Assembly (NCBI GenBank): GCA_963629575.1
Contig: CAVGIM010000005.1
Coordinates: forward strand, 1 to 64,000
Reading direction: 5' to 3'
DNA from: Hallerella sp963629575
Lineage (GTDB): Bacteria > Fibrobacterota > Fibrobacteria > Fibrobacterales > Fibrobacteraceae
Length of the DNA: 64,000 nucleotides
In this document: one piece after another, positions 42,029 through 50,702 of the stretch
Position numbering within the stretch: position 1 is the stretch's first letter
How the letters are laid out: each line of letters starts with the position of its first letter
Position numbers and translations under genes: made by a program
The notes under the pieces: generated by a model
Database searches by the model: none
The model's input: only the letters and a program-made list of their open reading frames with translations
What the model was told of the DNA's origin: nothing

Positions 42029-42733
42029 TCAGAGGCGACCGAAATTTTCCGGAATGGAGAGACGCCACGTCCCGTCGCTCCAAGAAGCGTTTTTCCGGAC
42101 GCTTTTTACCCGAATGTTCAAGACGTTTTTTCCGCCCCGATAGACCCGGACTTCCGACGGCAAGATCCCGCTCTCGAATTCCGCATAGTCCAAAAATTCC
42201 AGCCGTTCCGAACCCTGCCGAAGTTCCGCGACGCGACCGTCCGCGTTTCGCAAGACATCAAACGGAATGCCCAGCGCGTCCTTTCCCGACATGCCGCCTT
42301 TCGGGAGCAGATCGCCCCAGAAGAGCGAAGCTATCCGGTGAATGTCAAACAGGGGAATCCCCGCATAGCCTCCGACCAGATAGCCCTTTCCCTCGGCAAA
42401 TGTCTTCTGCTGCGAAAGAAGAAGCGTCCACTCCCCCTCTTTCCACAGGAGCGACGCGATGCCGATTCCCATCGGTCCGGAAAATTCAAGGCGGTAACGC
42501 TTGGACGGTACGGCGAACAGAACGCCCGAAAGCCGGTGAGAATCCTCCAGCGAATCGATTATTTCGAGCGTGAACTTCGCCTTGACGTTTTCCGGGGCAA
42601 GGACTTCCGACGGTTCCGCCGGGCCTTTCACCAGCCGCGGACCGCAACCGGAAAGAGCAATGGTCAAAAGCGCAAAAGCGCACCAAAAGGCAACGCGTTT
42701 TCCCGGGAATCTTCGATTTTGACGAACAGACAT
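42029..42733 (-). CDS. LolB/DUF4292-like lipoprotein
   Basis: 234 residues, signal peptide with lipobox (ALSGC). The half-barrel pattern (FTLEIIDSLEDSHRLSGVLFAVPSK, then FSGPMGIGIASLLWKEGEW) resembles outer-membrane lipoprotein receptor LolB and DUF4292 proteins. It may insert lipoproteins in the outer membrane, fitting a lipoprotein-rich organism, but this is inference. ATG 42733 chosen, 14 nt after the TPR gene; upstream codons lie inside that gene. Confidence 0.72.
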   Translation of the reverse strand: MSVRQNRRFPGKRVAFWCAFALLTIALSGCGPRLVKGPAEPSEVLAPENVKAKFTLEIIDSLEDSHRLSGVLFAVPSKRYRLEFSGPMGIGIASLLWKEGEWTLLLSQQKTFAEGKGYLVGGYAGIPLFDIHRIASLFWGDLLPKGGMSGKDALGIPFDVLRNADGRVAELRQGSERLEFLDYAEFESGILPSEVRVYRGGKNVLNIRVKSVRKNASWSDGTWRLSIPENFGRL

Positions 42734-42747
42734 ACCGGTTCGCAGGG

Positions 42748-44667
42748 CTATTCTTCTCTTCTCAAGATTTCGATCTGGCGCCTTGCGTTTTCGTTCTGCG
42801 GATCGATAGACAGGACCTTCTCGTAATATCCGATGGCGCGGTCTTTCAGCGAAAGCGCCTGGCATATCGCCGCGAGATGCGCAAAGATCGACGTGTCGCG
42901 CAAGAACATGTCCGGAAAGGAATCCTGCTTCGTTTCGACATCTTCCATTAAGGCCAGAGCCTCGCGGAACTTTCCTTCGCGGTATAGCGCCCAACCCTTG
43001 GAATCCTTGTAGGCGACTTCATCCGGATCAAGCGCAAGCGCCTCGTCTATCAGGGAAATTCCCCACTTGAGCTCGTCAGCGCTGCGGTTCAAATCGACAA
43101 GCGTATAGCCCAGATGGTTCTTCGCCATCGCGTCGGTCGGAAAATTCGCAAAGATCTTTCGAAAGACGACTATCGCGGAATCGATTTTTCCAAGAGAAAG
43201 CAGGTTGGAGCCGTAGGAAAAGAGGATGTTCTGCGTTTCCCCGCCGATACGGGCCGCTTCCCGGTAATGCGCGTTGGCGTTTTCCCGCAGAGCCTTCGCC
43301 GAGTCTCTTTTCGGAGGCGTCGTCGGAACCGCTTCGAGCATTTCCGCGTTCATCTGCTGCAAGGTTCCATATTCAAAGTGCGTATTCGCCAGAGCAAGCG
43401 TCGCCATTTCGTCAAACTTTCGAATCTTTTCGAGATTTCCCGTTTCCTGGATTTTCTTGCGCGCCAGATCCACCAGGGAATCCGGCTTCAGCAACTCGTC
43501 CAGAAGCCGGTAGGCTTTCGAATACTTCTGCATGCCGGCATAGCGGACTATCAGATTGGCTCGATACGCTATCGGGTCGCGGGCGTATGCGCGTTCCAAA
43601 TATTCCAGGGACTTCGCCGAATCTCCTTCATCAAGCGCCATAATATTTAACATGTTAAAGGCGGCCGTCGCATACCGATCCGTCTCGGAGAGACGCTCCA
43701 AGTGGATTTTCGCCTGGTCCATCTTGCCGAGCTTTATCTCCACCAGCGCAAGCTTCATCAGCACGTTGCCGAAATTCGGATTTCGCCTGTAAATATCCCG
43801 GAGCGTATCCAGCGCGACAGAATCCTGCCCTAGGCCGACATAGGCGGCAGTCAGGAAGGCGACGGAAAGGGAATCGTCGGTATAGGCGGAATCGGCCCGA
43901 AACTCTTCCGTCGAGCGAAGCGCCTCTTCAAAGCGCTTCATGCCCAAAAGGAGCCGGATTCGGCTTTCCAGAAACGCGCGATCCCCGCGGGCTTCATAGA
44001 CCGCGCCCAAAAGATCCGCCATCGCCGAATCGTTCTTCGTTTCCGCCAAGAGGGAGATTTGCCGTTCGAGCATCGCCTGCTGGTAACCGATTTGCGGCAA
44101 GAGAATTCCATAGATGCGAATAAGCTCCTTCGTGTCGCGGGATATTTCGAGCAGAAGGGAATATTCGTATGCGGCGTGCAGATTCTGCTCGCTCGCTTCC
44201 ACAGCCTTCTTGTAATAGAGGAGCGCGCTGTCGAGATTCGACGCTTCGCTATACACCCGTCCCAAAAGCGCATACTGACCGCTAGTCTTCTTGCCTTTCA
44301 GGGATTTCGCGCGTTCCGCAAGCCTTAGCGCCTCGTCGGATGCGCCGGCTCCCCGGCGGATCATCAGTTCCAGGACAGAAAAGGCCAGGTAGCGGTTTTC
44401 CGAGTCCGCTTCGTAGGCGTGTCGCATGAATTCTTCCGCAATGGCAAATTCCCCTTGCCGTTCCAGCGCAAGCGCCCGCAAGAAGGATCCGTGGGCGATT
44501 TCCAGCCGCAAAAGCCTTGCGCTGTCGATTTTCGCCGGTTCCGATTTTTCGACAGCGACGGTTTTGCCATTTCTAGACATGTCATCCGACGGGGAAAGCT
44601 GTTTCGGACCGGAGCAGGCGACAACCGCAAGCGACAGAGAAAGCAGAACGGGCAACAAGCGATACAT
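42748..44667 (-). CDS. TPR-repeat lipoprotein
   Basis: 639 residues. After the lipobox (VVACSG) nearly the whole chain is tetratricopeptide repeats, about 12-14 helical pairs (for example LLGRVYSEASNLDSALLYYKKA, ALDPDEVAYKDSKGWALYREGKF). TPR arrays bind partner proteins; in outer-membrane lipoproteins they often scaffold assembly machines. Start at ATG 44667, where AGAGG lies 7 nt upstream. It follows the PASTA gene by 10 nt and precedes the LolB-like gene by 14 nt, hinting at one envelope-assembly unit. Confidence 0.85.
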   Translation of the reverse strand: MYRLLPVLLSLSLAVVACSGPKQLSPSDDMSRNGKTVAVEKSEPAKIDSARLLRLEIAHGSFLRALALERQGEFAIAEEFMRHAYEADSENRYLAFSVLELMIRRGAGASDEALRLAERAKSLKGKKTSGQYALLGRVYSEASNLDSALLYYKKAVEASEQNLHAAYEYSLLLEISRDTKELIRIYGILLPQIGYQQAMLERQISLLAETKNDSAMADLLGAVYEARGDRAFLESRIRLLLGMKRFEEALRSTEEFRADSAYTDDSLSVAFLTAAYVGLGQDSVALDTLRDIYRRNPNFGNVLMKLALVEIKLGKMDQAKIHLERLSETDRYATAAFNMLNIMALDEGDSAKSLEYLERAYARDPIAYRANLIVRYAGMQKYSKAYRLLDELLKPDSLVDLARKKIQETGNLEKIRKFDEMATLALANTHFEYGTLQQMNAEMLEAVPTTPPKRDSAKALRENANAHYREAARIGGETQNILFSYGSNLLSLGKIDSAIVVFRKIFANFPTDAMAKNHLGYTLVDLNRSADELKWGISLIDEALALDPDEVAYKDSKGWALYREGKFREALALMEDVETKQDSFPDMFLRDTSIFAHLAAICQALSLKDRAIGYYEKVLSIDPQNENARRQIEILRREE

Positions 44668-44677
44668 CGAAAGCCTC

Positions 44678-45436
44678 TTATTCCGCAATGACCAGGTTGA
44701 TTTTCGAACCGGCAAAAAGAGCCGTCCCCGCCGACGGTTCCTGCGAAACGACTTTTCCCGCAGGTACACCCGAATGCTTGCCGCGGGACGTTTTTCCCAC
44801 GATAAATCCAGCCGACCGCAAGTTCGAAGCCGCAGCCGAAAGCGACAAGCCGACGACACCGGGAAGTTCTATCTGCTTTCCGCTCGGACCGGAAGAGAGA
44901 AAGACATCGACCGTATCGCCCTTGTGCACCAGGGAACCTTCCGACGGATTCGTCCGCACGACCTTTCCCTTTGAAAAAGCAGGATGCGGCGTATGGAACG
45001 TCAAGCCGACAGAAAGCCCGGCGTTCCGGATGGCGGCTACAGCCTCTTCGGCGTTCTTGTCAAAGAGATCGGGAACGGTAAACTGGTGCAGCCCGTCGGA
45101 AATCGTCAAGCGGATCGTGCGCCCGGGCTTTGTACGCGCGCCGGCAGACGGATTCTGGCGCATCACCAGGTCCATGTCGAAAGCCTTGCTGTATTCCCGT
45201 TCTTCGGAAAAGACGACGCCGAATCCGGAATCCCTCGCGAGAGCCACCGCCGAAACGCTGTCTAGACCTTCTAACATCGGAACCGTCATTTCCGAAACAT
45301 GCTCCCGCGCAACGACCGGCATGACCAGCCTGTCAAAGACAATCGCGCACAGAACGAGAAACGGCAAAAGCAGGAAAAGCGCATAGAGCCACGGCTTCGT
45401 CGAAAAAATCCTGTGGATAAAATTTTCCTTGCCCAT
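44678..45436 (-). CDS. PASTA-domain membrane protein without a kinase
   Basis: 252 residues: a short cytoplasmic N-terminus, one transmembrane helix (about 15-40), then three PASTA domains outside (TVPMLEGLDSVSA, TVPDLFDKNAEEA, ELPGVVGLSLSAA). PASTA domains bind peptidoglycan or muropeptides and usually belong to Ser/Thr kinases or penicillin-binding proteins; here neither is attached or adjacent. AGAGGGACGA precedes the ATG. It follows the Crp-type gene by 9 nt. Confidence 0.9.
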   Translation of the reverse strand: MGKENFIHRIFSTKPWLYALFLLLPFLVLCAIVFDRLVMPVVAREHVSEMTVPMLEGLDSVSAVALARDSGFGVVFSEEREYSKAFDMDLVMRQNPSAGARTKPGRTIRLTISDGLHQFTVPDLFDKNAEEAVAAIRNAGLSVGLTFHTPHPAFSKGKVVRTNPSEGSLVHKGDTVDVFLSSGPSGKQIELPGVVGLSLSAAASNLRSAGFIVGKTSRGKHSGVPAGKVVSQEPSAGTALFAGSKINLVIAE

Positions 45437-45445
45437 TCGTCCCTC

Positions 45446-46159
45446 TTATACTTTCGAATTCATTTCGTGCAACTTGCTTTCTTCCGAAATCACGAGATCC
45501 TTCCCCATCAGGGAAATCGTACCGTTCCGGGAAAGCGTGGAAAAAACCCGGCTAACCGTTTCGCGGGTCGTCCCCGACATTTCCGCGAACTGTTGCTGGG
45601 TCGGGCGATTGCGGATGACCGTCACCATTTCGCCCCCGCGACCGTGAATGCGCACTCCGCGGTCTTCCACCAGACTGAGGATAGTCCCGGCGACACGTCC
45701 ATACACGGACATGGTGGCAAGCGACCCGATTTGGCGGTTCGCGTTTCGCAAGCGACGGCTCATCTGCACGAGAAGCCCCGTAGCAAGTTCCGGAGTCGTC
45801 TTCAAGAGTTCCAGAAAATGTTCCCGGCGAATGGTGAGAACCTTTGTCGGCAAGACGGCCTTTACCGAAGCGGAACGGGGTTCTCCGTCGATAAGCGACA
45901 TTTCCCCGAACGAATCCCCGCGGGACAGAAGCGAGAGAATGGTCTCCTTTCCGTCCGACCCGGTCACATAGACCTTGACCTCTCCGTCCGCGATAAGGAA
46001 CAGCGCGCTGGACGATTCGTCCCTTTCCAGAATAATCGTCTCGTCGCGGCCGAATTCGTTTACGATGACAAGAGAGGCCAGCTGGGAAAGCTGCTCTTCC
46101 GTCAGTTCCGAAAAGAGATCGACTCCCTTGAGAAGCTGGGCAATGTTTTCATCCGCCAT
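45446..46159 (-). CDS. Crp/Fnr-family transcription regulator
   Basis: 237 residues. An N-terminal cyclic-nucleotide-binding fold (FLIADGEVKVY, GDSFGEMSLIDGEPRSASV, keeping the cNMP-pocket-like FGEM and RSAS) is joined by a long helix to a winged helix with TQQQFAEMSGTTRETVSRVFSTL. No Cys cluster, so not an FNR-type oxygen sensor. Ligand unknown. AGGAAGGG precedes the ATG. It sits between purA and envelope genes and may regulate them. Confidence 0.9.
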   Translation of the reverse strand: MADENIAQLLKGVDLFSELTEEQLSQLASLVIVNEFGRDETIILERDESSSALFLIADGEVKVYVTGSDGKETILSLLSRGDSFGEMSLIDGEPRSASVKAVLPTKVLTIRREHFLELLKTTPELATGLLVQMSRRLRNANRQIGSLATMSVYGRVAGTILSLVEDRGVRIHGRGGEMVTVIRNRPTQQQFAEMSGTTRETVSRVFSTLSRNGTISLMGKDLVISEESKLHEMNSKV

Positions 46160-46174
46160 AGAACCCTTCCTGGT

Positions 46175-47461
46175 TTATTTCAAATCGATGATGATGCTTT
46201 CGTCCCGATGCGCGCCGATCGAAATCATGCCGATTTTCACACCGACCAGTTCCGACATCGCCTCGAGATACTTTTTCGCATTCGCCGGTAGTTCGCCCCA
46301 GCTCTTGCAGCGGGTCGTGTTTTCCTTCCAGCCGGGGAACGTTTCGTAAACGGGCTTGCAGCGGCCCACTTTCGAAAGCTGGTTCGGGAAGATCTCGATT
46401 TTTTCGCCATCGCATTCGTAATGCGTGCAAACCTTGATTTCATCGAACGTGTCGAGAACGTCGAGCTTTGTAATCGCGAGGTGGGTGAGACCGTTCACGA
46501 GAGCCGCCTTGCGGACGACCGGAGCGTCGAACCAGCCGCAGCGGCGATTTCTGCCCGTCGTCGCCCCGTATTCGTTTCCGAGCTTCCGAAGCATTTCGCC
46601 CATGTCATCGAGCAGCTCCGTCGGGAAGGGACCGTTCCCTACGCGGGTCGTGTAGGCCTTGACGACGCCGACAACCTGGTCGATAGCCGTGGGACCGACT
46701 CCCGCTCCGCAGCTCGCATAGCCCGCCACCGTATTGCTCGAAGTCACATACGGATAGGTTCCCTGATCGACATCGAGAATCGTTCCCTGAGCGCCTTCGA
46801 AAATCAGGCGCTTGCCTTCCTTCTTGGCCTTGTAGAGGATTTCGCTCACATCGCGGACGAACGGCTTGATTTTCTGCCCGAGCTCCAGGTAATCCCGAAT
46901 CACCTGTTCCGGATCGATTTCGGGAACGTCGTACATCACGCGAAATTCTTCGTTGTGAATTTTCGCCATCGCTTCGACGCGAGGCCGCAGTTCGCGTTCA
47001 TCCATCAGGTCGCCGACGCGAACACCGATACGGTTCACCTTGTCGCTGTAGCACGGACCGATTCCCCGACCGGTCGTTCCGATTGCCGCCTTTCCCGCCT
47101 TCTTTTCCTTCGCCTTGTCGAGAGCCGAATGATACGGCAAGACAACATGCGCGTTGTCCGCAATGACAAGCCGCTTTTCCGGATCCGAAATTCCCTTCGA
47201 ATGCAAATCCGCGATTTCGGCAAGGGTCTGCACGGGATCGAGAACGACCCCGTTTCCGATGACGCAAAGCTTGTTCTCGTGCATGATGCCCGACGGAATC
47301 AGGTGGAAGACAAACTTCTTGTCGCCCACTTCGACGGTATGGCCCGCATTGGCTCCGCCCTGAAAACGGACGATGACATCCGCATCCAGCGTGAGAAAAT
47401 CAACGATCTTGGCTTTTCCTTCATCGCCCCACTGGGAGCCGATTACAACACGATTTGGCAT
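46175..47461 (-). CDS. purA: Adenylosuccinate synthetase
   Basis: 428 residues, full length. Catalyses GTP-dependent joining of IMP and aspartate, first committed step to AMP. Seen: GSQWGDEGKAKIVDF near the start, GGANAGHTV, IGTTGRGIGPCYSDK, FEGAQGTILDVDQGTYPYVTSSNT and TTGRNRRCGWFD. The nucleotide loop reads GDEGKAK where GDEGKGK is usual. AAGGA is only 3 nt before the ATG and can be base-paired in the leader. Confidence 0.96.
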   Translation of the reverse strand: MPNRVVIGSQWGDEGKAKIVDFLTLDADVIVRFQGGANAGHTVEVGDKKFVFHLIPSGIMHENKLCVIGNGVVLDPVQTLAEIADLHSKGISDPEKRLVIADNAHVVLPYHSALDKAKEKKAGKAAIGTTGRGIGPCYSDKVNRIGVRVGDLMDERELRPRVEAMAKIHNEEFRVMYDVPEIDPEQVIRDYLELGQKIKPFVRDVSEILYKAKKEGKRLIFEGAQGTILDVDQGTYPYVTSSNTVAGYASCGAGVGPTAIDQVVGVVKAYTTRVGNGPFPTELLDDMGEMLRKLGNEYGATTGRNRRCGWFDAPVVRKAALVNGLTHLAITKLDVLDTFDEIKVCTHYECDGEKIEIFPNQLSKVGRCKPVYETFPGWKENTTRCKSWGELPANAKKYLEAMSELVGVKIGMISIGAHRDESIIIDLK

Positions 47462-47462
47462 A

Positions 47463-47515
47463 GGTCCTTCTCGAAAAAAAACGCGAAAGGAAAGGACCGG
47501 GCTTTTCCCGACCCC
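47463..47515 (-). promoter_or_regulatory. Switch-like leader of purA
   Basis: Two mutually exclusive stems are possible in the RNA. Stem A: GGGUCGGG / CCCGGUCC (8 pairs, two G-U) with AAAAG loop. Stem B: GGUCCUU (complement of 47492-47498) with AAGGACC (complement of 47463-47469), which contains the ribosome site. Eight Us lie inside the stem B loop. A -10-like element (TATTATTA, 47526-47533) would start the RNA just upstream. Confidence 0.45.
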
Positions 47516-47587
47516 TTTTTCGCCTTAATAATAGAAAAGAAATTTTAAAAGATTGCGATACAAGCAACGGAATCGCGACCGGAGCCG

Positions 47588-48307
47588 TCAAGGGTTGCCG
47601 CGTTCGCCGAAAAGCGCCGTTCCCACGCGGATCATCGTCGCGCCTTCCTCGATAGCGACTTCCAGGTCTCCGGTCATTCCCATCGAAAGCTGGTCAAAGT
47701 CCCGAAAGACTCCGCCGCGCGCCTGGAACCTTTGCCGGAGATTTCGCAAGAAGGCAAAGCATTCGCGAGAATCTTCCGCGACACCCGTGTTTTTTCCGAT
47801 GGTCATCAGCCCGCGAAAGCGAAGATGCGCGCACGGGGAATGCCTTTCGAGCGCAAGCAGGAACGCTTCCGCCGCATGGACGTCCAGACCGCTCTTGGTT
47901 TCTTCCTCGCCGGCGTTTACCTGGAAGAGAATGTCGAGCGTTTTGTCTGCTTCCGCACAGACCTTTTCCAGTTTTTCGACCGCTTCGACGCTTGCGATGG
48001 AATGGATGCAGTCCGCGACGAGAGCCGCCTTTTTCAGCTTGTTCGACTGCACCGGGCCGATGATGTGGCAGCGCACGCCCGGACGCCTGACGCTGAATTT
48101 TTCGAGCGCTTCCTGCACCCGGTTTTCGCCAAAATCCTTTGCTCCCAGGAGAATCGCCCTTTCGACGGATTCCATGGGGTGAAACTTGGAGACCCACACC
48201 AGACGGACGCTTTCCCTAGGCCGATTACTTTGTATGCAAGCGAAAGAGATTCGCTTTTCGAGCCTTTCGTGCGCGGCGCGCATTTCTCCCAGGGAAAATT
48301 CAGCCAT
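47588..48307 (-). CDS. PLP homeostasis protein (YggS/PLPBP)
   Basis: 239 residues, TIM-barrel PLP-binding family. VSKFHP carries the Schiff-base Lys41. Others: DFGENRVQEALEK, CHIIGPVQSNK, LDILFQVNAGEEETKSG, LSMGMTGDLEVAIEEGATMIRVGTALFG (phosphate-binding end). The family controls pyridoxal-phosphate levels. It overlaps lon by 8 nt. The 126-nt gap downstream carries the purA promoter and leader. Confidence 0.93.
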   Translation of the reverse strand: MAEFSLGEMRAAHERLEKRISFACIQSNRPRESVRLVWVSKFHPMESVERAILLGAKDFGENRVQEALEKFSVRRPGVRCHIIGPVQSNKLKKAALVADCIHSIASVEAVEKLEKVCAEADKTLDILFQVNAGEEETKSGLDVHAAEAFLLALERHSPCAHLRFRGLMTIGKNTGVAEDSRECFAFLRNLRQRFQARGGVFRDFDQLSMGMTGDLEVAIEEGATMIRVGTALFGERGNP

Positions 48308-50693
48308 CTTTCTTCGCCCGGGACTTTTTCTTCGGCTGCCGGAACAGGGCCGCGATCAGGTCATCGATGTGTTTCATCGTGTAAATCTTGAGTCCCTTCT
48401 TCGCCGGAACCGGCAATTCGGAAATGTCCTTTTCGTTCTGCTTCGGCAGGTAGAGCGTCTTTACGCCGGCGTCTAGCGCGGCAAGCGCCTTTTCGTTCAA
48501 GCCGCCAATCGGAAGCAGGTCGCCGGAAAGGCTCACTTCGCCCGTAAACGCGACATCAGGCGGAACCGGGATGCGCGTAAAGGCGGAAAGGAGCGAAAGC
48601 GTGAGAGCGATGCCGGCCGACGGACCGTCCTTGGGGACCGCGCCTTCGGGAACGTGAATGTGAATGTCCGTCTTCCGCACAATCGCCGGGTCGATATCGA
48701 AGCGCTGGAGCCTTTCGCGTACAAGGCTCAGGGCAATCTGCGCAGATTCCTTCATCACGTCGCCGAGTTTTCCGGTGAGGAGCAGGTGCCCGCGACCCGA
48801 AAGCAGTTTCGATTCGATCAGAAGGATCTCCCCACCGACAGAAGTCCAGGCGAGTCCCGTGATGACGCCAAAACGCCCGGGCTGCGGCAAGCGATTGTCC
48901 AAAAAGCGCGGCACGCCCAGATACTTTTCGACAAGTTTCGGGGTAAGCGCAAGCTTTCCCGCTTTTCCCATCAGGGATTCCTTGACCCGCTTGCGCACGA
49001 CGGATTCTACCATGCGTTCCAGTTCGCGAACGCCGGCTTCCCGCGTATAGCCGCGCAAGATCTTCTGGATGGAGTCATCGTCGAAGACAATCGAAGAGGC
49101 GTCCGAAACACCACAGTTCCTTAGCGCCTTTGGAATCAGGTAATCCTTCGCAATCGCGAGCTTTTCGTGCGGGTAGTATCCGGGCAGGCGAACAACTTCC
49201 ATGCGGTCTTCGAGCGGAGCCGGAATCGACGCTTCCGAATTTGCCGTCGCGATAAAGAGAACCTTTGAAAAATCCAGTCCGACTTCCATAAAATGGTCGG
49301 TAAAATCCGGATTGAGTTCCGGGTCGAGAACTTCGAGCATCGCGCTCGCCGGATCGCCCCGATAGTCGTTTCCCATCTTGTCGATCTCGTCGAGCAAGAT
49401 AACGGGATTCATGCATTTCGCATGTCGCAGCGCCTGGACAAAGCGCCCAGGCATCGAACCGATATACGTGCGACGGTGTCCGCGGATTTCCGCCTCGTCC
49501 TGTACGCCGCCAAGAGTCACCCGGGCAAAGTTTCTGCCCAGAGATTCCGCGATGGAACGCACGAGCGTCGTCTTTCCCACGCCCGGAGGACCTACCAGGC
49601 AGATGATCGGAGCCTTGTTCTCCGCGCCGGTCTGCTTCAATACGGCGACGTATTCGAGAATCCGTTCCTTGACCTTTTCCAGGCCAAAATGTTTCGCATC
49701 CAGATTTTTCTTGACCTTTTTCAAGTCCAGCGCGGTATCCGTATAGACACCATATGGAATCGAAAGGAACCAGTCGATATAGTTGCGCGAAACGGCATAT
49801 TCCGGACTTGCGGGCTGCATCAGGCGCATCCGTCCGAATTCCTCGTCAAGCTTTTCCTGGATGGCCGCGGAAAAGCGCTTTTCCTTGACTTTCTGTTCGA
49901 GCTTGTCGATTTCGTCGCCGTCGCCGTCCGAGATTTCGCTTTGCAGCATCCGGATTTGCTCGCTGATGAGCCAATCCTTTTGGTTCTGCTGCATCTTCTG
50001 CTGGACATCGTCACGGACGTGTTCCACGACGCATTCCACGTCAAGAGCCGCCTGGAGATACGCGTTAATAGCCCTTCCGAGAGAATCCAGGTTTTCCTGT
50101 TCGAGCGCCTTTTGCTTCTGGGCCGGAGTCACGCGCAAGAAAGGAAGCATCGCCATGTATGTGGAGAACGGATCGTCCTTGGCCATGACGTCGTGCACGA
50201 TATCCGGGGAAAGATTCTGCAACCCCGCATAGCGTTCAAAAAGCCGAACACCTTCCTTGGCAATAACCTTGGAAAGCGAATCATCTACCGGAGCATAATG
50301 GCGAAGGGAAATGTGCGCCGAAAAATAGTTCCTGTCCGCAAGGATTTCCGGATTCACCAGATCGACAATGACAATGCCTTCGAGCAGGACGCGCCAGCAG
50401 CCGTTCGGGAGGGAACTCACGGACTGGACATGGGCGAGAACTCCCACCTTGGGCAGATCTTCGAGCGAGACAGCGTCCTTGTCCGGATCGGGTTGGAGCG
50501 CAAGCAGGATCAGGTCATGATAGGCCCTGGATGCCTGCAGAGCGTTCTGCGAAATTTCGCGCCCCACAAGAACCCGCGTAGAGGCCCCCGGCGTTACCAG
50601 GGCATCGCGCAGCGGAAGCAGCGGAAAATCGTGAGACAGGTCCAAGGCGACAGTTTCTAGCAAATTCTCGGAATCAGGAATCGTCTTTTTCAA
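48300..50693 (-). CDS. lon: ATP-dependent protease Lon
   Basis: 797 residues. N-terminal substrate-binding domain, AAA+ module (GPPGVGKTTLVRS; VILLDEIDKMG) and serine-lysine peptidase domain with Ser692 in DGPSAG and Lys735, 43 residues apart as in E. coli. Degrades misfolded and regulatory proteins in the cytosol. The start codon is TTG, with GAGG of the clpX stop region 8 nt before it, so it is coupled to clpX. Confidence 0.96.
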   Translation of the reverse strand: MKKTIPDSENLLETVALDLSHDFPLLPLRDALVTPGASTRVLVGREISQNALQASRAYHDLILLALQPDPDKDAVSLEDLPKVGVLAHVQSVSSLPNGCWRVLLEGIVIVDLVNPEILADRNYFSAHISLRHYAPVDDSLSKVIAKEGVRLFERYAGLQNLSPDIVHDVMAKDDPFSTYMAMLPFLRVTPAQKQKALEQENLDSLGRAINAYLQAALDVECVVEHVRDDVQQKMQQNQKDWLISEQIRMLQSEISDGDGDEIDKLEQKVKEKRFSAAIQEKLDEEFGRMRLMQPASPEYAVSRNYIDWFLSIPYGVYTDTALDLKKVKKNLDAKHFGLEKVKERILEYVAVLKQTGAENKAPIICLVGPPGVGKTTLVRSIAESLGRNFARVTLGGVQDEAEIRGHRRTYIGSMPGRFVQALRHAKCMNPVILLDEIDKMGNDYRGDPASAMLEVLDPELNPDFTDHFMEVGLDFSKVLFIATANSEASIPAPLEDRMEVVRLPGYYPHEKLAIAKDYLIPKALRNCGVSDASSIVFDDDSIQKILRGYTREAGVRELERMVESVVRKRVKESLMGKAGKLALTPKLVEKYLGVPRFLDNRLPQPGRFGVITGLAWTSVGGEILLIESKLLSGRGHLLLTGKLGDVMKESAQIALSLVRERLQRFDIDPAIVRKTDIHIHVPEGAVPKDGPSAGIALTLSLLSAFTRIPVPPDVAFTGEVSLSGDLLPIGGLNEKALAALDAGVKTLYLPKQNEKDISELPVPAKKGLKIYTMKHIDDLIAALFRQPKKKSRAKKDG

Positions 50694-50702
50694 ACCAAAT
50701 CC

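Noticed and set aside
44678..45436. PASTA-type Ser/Thr kinase
   Set aside because: The cytoplasmic part is about 15 residues; no kinase domain in the gene or next to it.
46421..47548. 375-codon plus-strand frame opposite purA
   Set aside because: purA motifs on the other strand are unmistakable, and this frame has no protein-like pattern. The same holds for the long antisense frames over AIPR, lon and the restriction enzyme.
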